Below, one piece after another: positions 53,194 through 62,551 of a stretch of 64,000 bases of DNA. The DNA comes from Rhodanobacter sp. C03 (GTDB lineage: Bacteria > Pseudomonadota > Gammaproteobacteria > Xanthomonadales > Rhodanobacteraceae). The translations under genes were made by a program, and so were the position numbers. The notes under the pieces are model-generated. The model did not search any database. It saw only the letters and a list, made by a program, of their open reading frames with translations, and had not been told where the DNA came from. Positions within the stretch are counted from its first letter, which is position 1, and every line of letters starts with the position of its first letter. The DNA lies in assembly GCF_002001175.1 (NCBI RefSeq), contig NZ_MUNT01000007.1, positions 124,001-188,000 on the forward strand, in the 5' to 3' direction.

Positions 53194-53772
53194 TCAGGCC
53201 GGAATCAGGGTCGCGATCATATGTTCGACGTAGGCGTCGAATTCCTCGTGATTGATCCGCGGCAGGCCCAGCGTGAAATTCAGTTGCAGGAAGCCAACGT
53301 AGGCGGCATACGTCAACCGCGCGCGGTTCAACGCCTGTTGCGCCGGCAAGCCGGCTTCGCGATAGGCGGTGGTCAGGAACTCCATGCGCCGCTGCGACAC
53401 GCGTGCCATCACCGGCACCACCTGCGGGTGATCAAGCGCCTTCAGCAGTGCGGCGTACACGCGATGCGGCTGCAGCTCGTGCGCGACCCGGCGGAACAGT
53501 TCGGGCAGGCGCTTGCGCGGATCGGCGATCTGTTCGATCTGGCCGAGCACTTCACGTTCGCCATACTGCTCCCAGCGTTCCAGCGCGGCGTTCAGCAACG
53601 CTTCGCGGGTACGGAAATGCCAGTAGAAACTGCCCTTGGTCACGCCCAGCTGGCGCGCCAAGGCCTCCACGGCCAACGCGCCGACGCCTTGTTCGGCGAT
53701 CAGGTGCAGGGCGGCGAGTTCCCAATCTTCAGCTGACAGGCGGGTGCGTTCGGGTTTGCTGCTGACATTCAT
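53194..53772 (-). CDS. TetR family transcriptional regulator
   Basis: 192 residues from ATG 53772. N-terminal helix-turn-helix: AEDWELAALHLIAEQGVGAL, then VEALARQLGVTKGSFYWHF (recognition helix GSFYWHF is typical). The C-terminal ligand domain is not assignable. Divergent from the alpha/beta hydrolase and fadE, so control of that fatty-acid-linked pair is likely; the ligand may be an acyl-CoA. The open frame that runs on beyond 53772 is spurious. Confidence 0.92.
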   Translation of the reverse strand: MNVSSKPERTRLSAEDWELAALHLIAEQGVGALAVEALARQLGVTKGSFYWHFRTREALLNAALERWEQYGEREVLGQIEQIADPRKRLPELFRRVAHELQPHRVYAALLKALDHPQVVPVMARVSQRRMEFLTTAYREAGLPAQQALNRARLTYAAYVGFLQLNFTLGLPRINHEEFDAYVEHMIATLIPA

Positions 53773-53896
53773 GTGCGTATGGTAGCCACACCCTGTGTAT
53801 TTGTAATGTAGTGCGGCCAATCTGGCTGAATGCTTAGGCTCTGCAACTTGCATGGGGATCGCCGATGGGGCGGTTGACGGCACTCGCCGAGGCAAT

Positions 53897-53914
53897 CCAT
53901 ACTCTTCCGTATGG
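53897..53914. promoter_or_regulatory. Inverted repeat at the hydrolase start, candidate TetR operator
   Basis: CCATAC (53897-53902), six bases, GTATGG (53909-53914); the second arm contains the start codon of the hydrolase. A single GTATGG half-site recurs at 53777-53782 next to the tetR start. Confidence 0.35.
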
Positions 53915-54825
53915 TTTCTGATATCCCTCCTTTCCATACCGTCAGTCGTTTCCCCGTTGCCGATCTGGGTCTGGCGGTGGAGACGCGCAACCCGGCGGGC
54001 CATCCGACGCTGCTGTTCGCGCATGGTTTCGGCCAGACCCGCGGTGCCTGGAATGGTGCGGCCGTGGCACTGGCCGATGCCGGTTGCCGCTGTGTGACGT
54101 TCGATACCCGGGGCCATGGCGAAAGCGATCGCGTGGCGGCTGGTGCGGGCTCTGGTCATGGTTACCATATGGATCAGTTCGCCGATGACTTGCTGCGGCT
54201 CGCCGCGGCCCAGCCACAGCCGCCGATCCTGGTCGGCGCCTCGATGGGTGGCCTGCTCGGCATCGTGCTTGCCGGCGAGATGCGCCCGACGCCGTTTCGC
54301 GCACTGGTGCTGGTCGATATCACCCCGCGCTGGGAAACCGCGGGCGTGGAACGCATCCTCGCCTTCATGCATGCGCATCCGGATGGCTTCGCGAATTACA
54401 CCGAGGCGGCCGAGCAGATCTCCAACTATCTGCCGCAGCGGCGCGAGCGCAAGAGCGAGGAGCAGCTGCGTCCGCTGTTGCGCGAAGGCGCCGATGGCCG
54501 GCTGCGCTGGCATTGGGACCCGGCCCTGCTGGCCGGCAGCCTGGTGCAGGAAAGCGAGCGCTATCAGCCGCGCCTGCAGACGGCCGCGGCGAAGATCGAT
54601 GCCCCCGTGCTGCTGCTTTCGGGCGCGCGCAGCGACGTGGTCTCGCGCGCCACCGTCGATGAATTCCTGCAACTGGTGCCGCATGCCGAGCATGTGGAGC
54701 TGTCGCATGCCACGCATATGGTGGCAGGTGATGCGAATGATGCGTTCACGCGCGAAGTCGTCCGCTTCGTGCAGAGTCTGGATCCATCAGCTGACCGGCA
54801 GCATGCCGGCGCTGTTCAACCGTGA
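53911..54825 (+). CDS. Alpha/beta hydrolase
   Basis: 304 residues. Oxyanion region LLFAHGFGQTRGAWNG, nucleophile elbow LVGASMGGLLG (Ser), late acid in LLSGARSDVVSR, and catalytic His in LSHATHMVAGD. No signal peptide. The ribosome binding site is poor but no better start exists. Fourteen bases before fadE and likely cotranscribed; it could be a thioesterase or lipase-like enzyme in lipid turnover. Substrate not predictable. Confidence 0.88.
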   Translation: MVSDIPPFHTVSRFPVADLGLAVETRNPAGHPTLLFAHGFGQTRGAWNGAAVALADAGCRCVTFDTRGHGESDRVAAGAGSGHGYHMDQFADDLLRLAAAQPQPPILVGASMGGLLGIVLAGEMRPTPFRALVLVDITPRWETAGVERILAFMHAHPDGFANYTEAAEQISNYLPQRRERKSEEQLRPLLREGADGRLRWHWDPALLAGSLVQESERYQPRLQTAAAKIDAPVLLLSGARSDVVSRATVDEFLQLVPHAEHVELSHATHMVAGDANDAFTREVVRFVQSLDPSADRQHAGAVQP

Positions 54826-54838
54826 TGAGGTGCTCAAG

Positions 54839-57286
54839 ATGTCCGTGATACTGACCCTGCTGGCGGCGCTGATTGCCACCGGCACCTGTGCCTACCATCG
54901 CAGCAGCCTGCGTACCTGGGCGATCGCCACGATTGCCACCACGCTGGTGGTTGGTCTGATAGCGCATGCGCCGTGGACCATGATCATTTTGCTGATCATC
55001 GAGCTGGCGATCGCGGTGCCGCTGCTGCTGGTGGACTTCCGTCGCCGGCAGATCAGTGCGCCGTTGCTGAAGCTGTTCGCGAAAGTCACGCCGAAACTGT
55101 CCGAGACCGAGCAGACCGCTCTGGAAGCGGGCACGGTCGGTTTCGAGGGCGAGCTGTTCTCCGGCAAGCCGGACTGGCACGAACTGCTGAAGCAGCCCAA
55201 GCCCGAGCTGAGCGTGGAGGAGCAGGCCTTCCTCGACGGCCCGGTGGAAGAACTGTGCGGCATGATCGACGACTGGCAGATCACCCACGAACTGGCCGAC
55301 CTGCCGCCGAACGTGTGGCAGTTCATCAAGCAGCACAAGTTCTTCGGCATGATCATCCCGAAGCGCTACAACGGCCTGGAGTTCTCCGCGCTGGCGCACT
55401 CGGCGGTGCTGCAGAAGCTGGCGACGATGTCGGCCACGGTGGCCTCGACCGTCGCGGTGCCGAACTCGCTCGGGCCGGCCGAGCTGCTGCTGCATTACGG
55501 CAGCGATGAACAAAAGGACTACTACCTGCCGCGTCTCGCCGTGGGCGAGGAGATTCCCTGCTTCGCACTGACCGGCCCATATGCCGGCTCCGACGCCACC
55601 TCGATTCCCGACTTCGGCATCGTCTGCAAGCAGGTCGTCGATGGCGTCGAGACGGTCGGCATCCGGTTCACCTTCGACAAGCGCTACATCACCCTGGCGC
55701 CAGTCGCCACGGTCGTCGGCCTGGCCTTCCGCATGTACGACCCGGAGCATCTGCTCGGCGACACCGACGACCTCGGCATCTCGCTGGCGTTGCTGCCGCG
55801 TTCGACACCGGGGCTGGAAATCGGTCGGCGCCATTTCCCGTTGAACGTGCCGTTCCAGAACGGACCGGTGCGTGGCAACGGCATCTTCGCGCCGTTGTCG
55901 GTGTTGATCGGCGGCTCGAAGATGGCCGGCCATGGCTGGCGCATGCTGGTTGAAGTGTTGTCGGTCGGTCGCGCGATTTCGCTGCCGTCCAATGCCACCG
56001 GCGGCGTGCGCGCGGCGGTCGCGTCGGTTGGCGCGTATGCGCGCATGCGCAAGCAGTTCGGCCTGGCGATCGCGCGCTTCGAAGGCGTGGAAGAGGCGCT
56101 GGCGCGGATCGGTGGGCTGACTTACGCGACGGCGGCACTCTCTCGCGCCACCGCCGCAGCGGTCGATCGTGGCGAGAAGCCGGCGGTGACCTCGGCGATC
56201 GCGAAATACCACACCACCGAATGGGGTCGTCAGATCGCCGGTGACGCGCTGGACGTGCTTGGCGGCAAGGGCGTGCAGCTCGGCCCGAAGAACTACGCCG
56301 GCCGCGCATGGCAGGGCGTGCCGATCGCGATCACGGTGGAAGGTGCCAACATCATGACGCGCAGCCTGATGATCTTCGGCCAGGGCGCGATCCGCTGCCA
56401 TCCGTACGTGCTCAAGGAAATGCAGACGCTGTCGATCACCGATCGCGGCGAGCAGCTGAAGACGTTCGACCGGCTGCTGTTCGGTCACCTCGGGTTTGGC
56501 CTGTCCAACGCAGTGCGCAGCTTCGCGATGGGCGTGGCTGGTTCGCGTCTGGGCGAAACGGCCGGCGATGCGTACACCCGCCGCTACTACCGCAAGCTGG
56601 ATCGCTACTCCGCCGCGTTGGCGCTGTGTTCGGACGTGTTCATGGGTGTGCTCGGCGGCAAGCTGAAGTTCAAGGAGAAACTGTCCGCGCGCCTCGGCGA
56701 CGTGCTGAGTTATCTGTACATCGCCAGCGCGATGCTCAAGCGCTACGAGGACACTGGCCGCCCGGAAGCGGATCGTCCGCTGCTGGCGTGGGCGTTCCAC
56801 CAGTGCGTGTGGAACATGCAGATGGCGCTGGACGGCGCGATCCGCAACTTCCCGGTGCGTCCGGTCTCGTGGCTGCTGCGTGCGCTGGTGTTCCCGTTCG
56901 GTCGTCGTGAAGTGCCGCCGTCCGATCGTCTGGGTCGCCGCGTCGCCGCCTTGATCACCGCGCCCAGCGAGGCGCGCGATCGCCTGCTCGAATGGGTCTA
57001 TCTGACGCCGACGCCGAACAACACCATCGGCCGCATGCATGCGTTGCTGCCGGACGTGATCCTTGCCGAGCCGGTCGACCGCAAGTTCGGCAAGGCGCAG
57101 AAGAGTGGCCAGTTCAAGTCGCACGACTACATGGATCAGCTGGCCGAGGCCGAGCAGGCCGGCGTGCTGAATGCCAGCGAGGCGGCGTTGCTCAAGCGCG
57201 TGCGTGAAGGCGTGTTCGAGTTCATCTCGGTGGACGACTTCGAACCCGATGAGTTGCGCGCGTTCAAGACCCGCGCGGACAAGTAG
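54839..57286 (+). CDS. fadE: Acyl-CoA dehydrogenase FadE
   Basis: 815 residues, the long FadE type. ATG 54839 gives the expected N-terminus MSVILTLLAALIATGTCAYH with two membrane helices; the frame upstream of it is the shadow of the hydrolase. The dehydrogenase core has FFGMIIPKRYNGLEFSALAH, CFALTGPYAGSDATSIPDFG and DALDVLGGKGVQLGPKNYAG, and a C-terminal DUF1974-type region follows from about 520. First step of beta-oxidation; electrons go to EtfAB. Preceded by a lipid-type hydrolase and a divergent tetR. Confidence 0.95.
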   Translation: MSVILTLLAALIATGTCAYHRSSLRTWAIATIATTLVVGLIAHAPWTMIILLIIELAIAVPLLLVDFRRRQISAPLLKLFAKVTPKLSETEQTALEAGTVGFEGELFSGKPDWHELLKQPKPELSVEEQAFLDGPVEELCGMIDDWQITHELADLPPNVWQFIKQHKFFGMIIPKRYNGLEFSALAHSAVLQKLATMSATVASTVAVPNSLGPAELLLHYGSDEQKDYYLPRLAVGEEIPCFALTGPYAGSDATSIPDFGIVCKQVVDGVETVGIRFTFDKRYITLAPVATVVGLAFRMYDPEHLLGDTDDLGISLALLPRSTPGLEIGRRHFPLNVPFQNGPVRGNGIFAPLSVLIGGSKMAGHGWRMLVEVLSVGRAISLPSNATGGVRAAVASVGAYARMRKQFGLAIARFEGVEEALARIGGLTYATAALSRATAAAVDRGEKPAVTSAIAKYHTTEWGRQIAGDALDVLGGKGVQLGPKNYAGRAWQGVPIAITVEGANIMTRSLMIFGQGAIRCHPYVLKEMQTLSITDRGEQLKTFDRLLFGHLGFGLSNAVRSFAMGVAGSRLGETAGDAYTRRYYRKLDRYSAALALCSDVFMGVLGGKLKFKEKLSARLGDVLSYLYIASAMLKRYEDTGRPEADRPLLAWAFHQCVWNMQMALDGAIRNFPVRPVSWLLRALVFPFGRREVPPSDRLGRRVAALITAPSEARDRLLEWVYLTPTPNNTIGRMHALLPDVILAEPVDRKFGKAQKSGQFKSHDYMDQLAEAEQAGVLNASEAALLKRVREGVFEFISVDDFEPDELRAFKTRADK

Positions 57287-57348
57287 GAAGGAATGCCATA
57301 GAGCGGCGCGGGCGCAGCAGGACTCCACGCCGCGCATGAGGGAAGCAG

Positions 57349-57376
57349 AGCCGGCTGTCGCAAGCGATAGCCGGCT
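57349..57376. terminator. Hairpin between convergent fadE and CPBP genes
   Basis: 13-base arms agccggctgtcgc (57349-57361) and gcgatagccggct (57364-57376) with one wobble-type mismatch. No strong T-run on either strand, so it is a modest terminator. Confidence 0.5.
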
Positions 57377-57379
57377 ACT

Positions 57380-58309
57380 TCATTTCTGGAGCGATGCGCG
57401 CTGCCAGCCTGGCGGCACGATCGAGCCTCGTCGCAATGCCACGATCAACAGGGCCAGCGTGCATAGCGAGCAAAGCGCCAGTGCGACCACCGAGGCCTCG
57501 GCGCCGAACACGCCGCCGCTCAGCCAGTCCGGTCCGCTGCGGTTCGAGATCAGCCAGCCCTTGCTGGCGCCACCAGACACCGGGATGCCGTAGACCGTGC
57601 CTTGCATGATGTTCCACGCCGCATGCAGGCCGATGCAGGCCCATAGCGAACGGGTGATGTGATAGATCATGGCCAGCAGCAGGCCGGCCTCGATCGCGAT
57701 TGCAGCGGAACTCCATAGCGTGGCGCCGGGATTGAAGATGTGCGCGGCACCGAAGAACAGTGCCGAAATCGCCAGCGCCCACCAGGTGCCGAGTCCTTCC
57801 TCGACAATGCGAAAGATCACACCGCGGGTAATGATCTCCTCGCCGATGCCGGCACCGATGCCGGCCACCAGCACCCCCGGCAGCCAATCCACTTGTGGGT
57901 CGGTGCCGGTCACGTGATAGCTGCCGGCTAGCCACAGCACGGCAACTACCGCGCTGAACAGGGCGGCGCCGATGAGGAAGCCGGCGACGCCGTAAGTGGG
58001 AATGCTGCGCGGCGAAAGCTCGCGTATGCGTCGCCGCTCGATCAGTCGCACCAAGATCGCGTAACCGAGCAGTGCCGGCAGCAGTTGCATGCCCAGTGTC
58101 GCCAGTGCGTGGTGCAGCGGGTCGGCCGTTTTCAAGGTCCAACCCAGCGCGACCATCGCAACACGCGTGAGCATGCCGAAACCGATCAGCATCGCTGCAA
58201 AGAACACGATGCGCGCCCCGGGCGACAACACCAGCCAGCGTTGCCAGCCCGGTACGTTGGCAGGTGTGATGAAGGCGCGCTGGGTGGTCGGCAGCTGGGT
58301 GGTCGGCAT
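57380..58309 (-). CDS. CPBP family intramembrane glutamic endopeptidase
   Basis: 309 residues from ATG 58309 (an in-frame ATG 22 codons earlier is possible). About eight membrane segments. CPBP/Abi motifs are in order: GIGEEIITRG (EExxxR), ALFFGAAHIFNP (FxxxH) and GLHAAWNIMQG (HxxxN). Such proteases, Rce1 relatives, cut within the membrane; bacterial substrates are mostly unknown. Confidence 0.9.
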   Translation of the reverse strand: MPTTQLPTTQRAFITPANVPGWQRWLVLSPGARIVFFAAMLIGFGMLTRVAMVALGWTLKTADPLHHALATLGMQLLPALLGYAILVRLIERRRIRELSPRSIPTYGVAGFLIGAALFSAVVAVLWLAGSYHVTGTDPQVDWLPGVLVAGIGAGIGEEIITRGVIFRIVEEGLGTWWALAISALFFGAAHIFNPGATLWSSAAIAIEAGLLLAMIYHITRSLWACIGLHAAWNIMQGTVYGIPVSGGASKGWLISNRSGPDWLSGGVFGAEASVVALALCSLCTLALLIVALRRGSIVPPGWQRASLQK

Positions 58310-58395
58310 GCGTCGATCCGCGAGAGGTGAGGCCCGCAGGCTAGCAGTGCAAAGGATCAGGCCCCAGTGACGCAAGTCATGCGGAGCTGGCGCGT

Positions 58396-59997
<1,602 letters not shown>

Positions 59998-60106
59998 GAG
60001 GGTAGGTCAGCTGGAACGCGAACCGGCAATGATACCGTGATCTCCCGGCTGGGTTCGTGCTTGGTTGCATAGCTAGGTGGGTCTCATTGCACGCATTAGG
60101 AGCGAT

Positions 60107-60898
60107 TTACTGCAATTTCTTTTCATCGGACTCGAAATGGGCGATTTGCTCAATAAGACTGCCCCTCTTCAAGATCCCGTACTGGTCGGGGTAGTAAAAG
60201 CGCAGACGAATCAAGGCGGGATAAGCGACCCCGGTAGCGTTGCTGGAATGGGCATCTGCGATAAGAGAGATCTTGTGCGCAGATACTTCTAGATCAGCCC
60301 AATCGCTTCTGACCTGCTCAATCAATTTCGGAGCTGCAATGGGAGAGTTGATAACAAGGCCAGCCGATGGCTGATAGCGAACAGGTAAAAGATTCCGATT
60401 CACGATCTGGCCTATAAGCGCATAGCAAACATCGCCAATTCAAATGGTGTAGCTACCCTCGAAGGACAGCTCCAAATTCTTGCGTGGTTGATATCTGCCT
60501 CCCTCAGGAAGCCGTGTTGGACGGTACCTTGGCTGGTACTCATCGCTGAAATAGCGAAACATGAAAAAGCTTGAGCCAACGGTGAGCTTGGTAGGACGTG
60601 TGTCATTGAGATGGTTGATAAGTTGTGGAAGTACTTCTACTCCTCGACGTACCAATTCGCGCATCTGTGGGTTGACCGTGGGAGGGGGCGTCCCGAGGAC
60701 TCCGACTTCGAATTGGAGCGGATGGTCTTCTGCGATGAATCCAGCAAAAGACGCCATTGCATTAAGCCCTGGAGCTTGCGTATCGAGCTGTTCCAAGTCG
60801 GTTATGAGTTTCTCAGTAGGTACGGTCAACAAATTGCTGGCAAAACTCATGCCGGGCGAAATCATGAGTATCAGGGCGAATAGGCAAAAGGGTCTCAT
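60107..60898 (-). pseudogene. Exported protein gene of unknown function interrupted by an in-frame TGA
   Basis: Two open frames, 60898-60440 and 60403-60107, are in the same frame (distance 495 bases). Reading through the TGA at 60442-60440 gives FEGSYTI, stop, IGDVCYALIGQIVNR without a break, and the second part has no start signal of its own. The whole would be 263 residues with a signal peptide (MRPFCLFALILMISPGMSFA) and AGGA before ATG 60898. The stretch is visibly poorer in GC than the neighbours, a sign of transfer. Either a recent nonsense mutation or a sequencing error. Function unknown. Confidence 0.75.
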
Positions 60899-60963
60899 AG
60901 GTAGTCCTGATGCCTCGGCCCCAATTGAGTTGTTATCGGCACTGGCTTCAAGGCCGCTGCTTC

Positions 60964-62358
60964 TTACTTCGCCAAATGCATCAGCACTCGATGCCAGAAC
61001 TCCAGCCCTGCAGCAACTTCCGAGGCCGGCAGCTTCTCGTTGAGGCCGTGGGCGAAGGTGTCGTCGGGTTTGGTGAAGGCAGCATCAATGCCGTAGCTGG
61101 GTACGCCGGCATTGCGGAAGTACATGCTGTCGGAGGCCCCGGCGGACATGCCGGGCACGACTTCCACGCCCGGGAAGCGCTGGTGCACGGCTTCGGTCAC
61201 CGCGGCGATCACGTCCTGGCGCAGCGGCGAGGCGGGGCTGTCCACCGGTGGCGGCGGCAGCACGGTCACGCTGGCGGACTTGTCGTCGATCACCTTGATC
61301 AAGGTGCCGCGCACGCTGGCGACCGGCGTGCCCGGGAAGATCCGGCAATTCACGTTGAGGCTGGCGCTCTGCGGCAGCGCGTTGAGCGCATGGCCGCCGT
61401 TGAGCATCGTCGCCACGCAGGTGGTGCGGATCTGGCCGACGTAGGCCGGGTCGGTCGAGATGGTGGTCGCGGCGGCCGCATCGTCGGGGTGGGCGGCGAA
61501 GCGGATCATCGCTGCGCCCAGTGGGCCGGGCGTATGGGTGCCGGTGGCATGCAGCGAGGCGCGGGTGATCGGGTTGATCATCGGCGGAAACTGGTAGGCC
61601 GCCACGCGGTCGATGATGCGCGCCAGCCGGTAGATGGCATTGTCCGCATTGGGTTCGCTGGAGTGGCCGCCGGCTGAAGTCAGGCTGATCTGGAAATCCG
61701 CATAGGTCTTCTCGGCTGCCTGGATCTCGTACACCGTGGGCTTGCCGGTGGTGGGATCCAGAGTGCCGCCGCCGGCGTCGGCGTTGAGCAGGAAGTCGGC
61801 ATCGTGATAGCGCTTGGCCAGCTCGCGGGTCGAGGCCATCGCGGTCTCTTCGTCGCCGGACAGCAGCAGGATCAGGTCGTGGCTGGGTTTGAAGCCTTCG
61901 CGCTTGAGCCGGATCAACGTTTCGACCAATACCACCACGGCGGTTTTCATGTCCGCGCTGCCACGACCGTAGAGATAGCCGTTCTCCTCGACCAGGGTGA
62001 ACGGATCGCGGGTCCAGTCCTTGCGATTCGCCGCCACCACGTCCATGTGCCCGGACAGCAGGATCGGCTTGCCTGCACCGGTACCGCGATAGCGCGCGAC
62101 CAGCGCAGCGGTTTCGCCCACCGGGATAATCTCGACGTCGCCAGCAGCAAAGCCGCCGGCCTTGAGCTTGTCGGCCAGGTAGGCGGCCAGCACCGGCACC
62201 TGATGCTCGCCCTCGGACGTGTGGATGCTGATGGCATGCTTCAGCATGCCCATGGTTTCGGGCAGTACCTCGGAGGACGTACTGGCGTGGGCCATTCCGA
62301 CGCCGGCGCAGAAGGCCAGCGCGGCCGCCGCGGGCGCAAGTACTCGTGATGCTCTCAT
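60964..62358 (-). CDS. Exported M20 family metallopeptidase
   Basis: 464 residues from ATG 62358 (GAGG eight bases upstream). Signal peptide to about residue 25 (LAFCAGVGMAHAS). Zinc and catalytic residues are in LLSGHMDVVAANRKDW, YGRGSADMKTAV, SGDEETAM (catalytic and zinc Glu) and FLLNADAGGG. The dimerisation domain contains TSAGGHSSEPN, and the last ligand His is in DTFAHGLNEKLP. Acts in the periplasm on peptides or acyl-amino acids; exact substrate not clear. Confidence 0.94.
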   Translation of the reverse strand: MRASRVLAPAAAALAFCAGVGMAHASTSSEVLPETMGMLKHAISIHTSEGEHQVPVLAAYLADKLKAGGFAAGDVEIIPVGETAALVARYRGTGAGKPILLSGHMDVVAANRKDWTRDPFTLVEENGYLYGRGSADMKTAVVVLVETLIRLKREGFKPSHDLILLLSGDEETAMASTRELAKRYHDADFLLNADAGGGTLDPTTGKPTVYEIQAAEKTYADFQISLTSAGGHSSEPNADNAIYRLARIIDRVAAYQFPPMINPITRASLHATGTHTPGPLGAAMIRFAAHPDDAAAATTISTDPAYVGQIRTTCVATMLNGGHALNALPQSASLNVNCRIFPGTPVASVRGTLIKVIDDKSASVTVLPPPPVDSPASPLRQDVIAAVTEAVHQRFPGVEVVPGMSAGASDSMYFRNAGVPSYGIDAAFTKPDDTFAHGLNEKLPASEVAAGLEFWHRVLMHLAK

Positions 62359-62468
62359 TCGAGGTCCTCTGTGCATGTCTTTGACGAGGCCCGAGTATGC
62401 GCAGCAGCTCGCGCACTTGTATACGTCGAGGCACGTGCGTTGGCGCCTGCCGTGACGGCGTCGCCGCG

Positions 62469-62503
62469 AAAAAAAGAGCCCGGGGATGGCTCCCCGGACT
62501 CTT
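62469..62503 (-). terminator. Rho-independent terminator after the EF-G gene
   Basis: Read on the minus strand: arms 62503-62491 and 62486-62474 (gag, one mismatch, ccgggga) with a 4-base loop, followed by a run of seven T (A at 62469-62475 on the plus strand). Confidence 0.85.
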
Positions 62504-62551
62504 TTGTTTTTGCGCTGAACATCAGATCAGCGCGATATCGAAAGCGAAAGC

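Noticed and set aside
54746..57337. 863-codon open frame antisense to fadE
   Set aside because: High-GC shadow of a real gene: no start signal, composition dominated by His/Arg/Gln, no family features.
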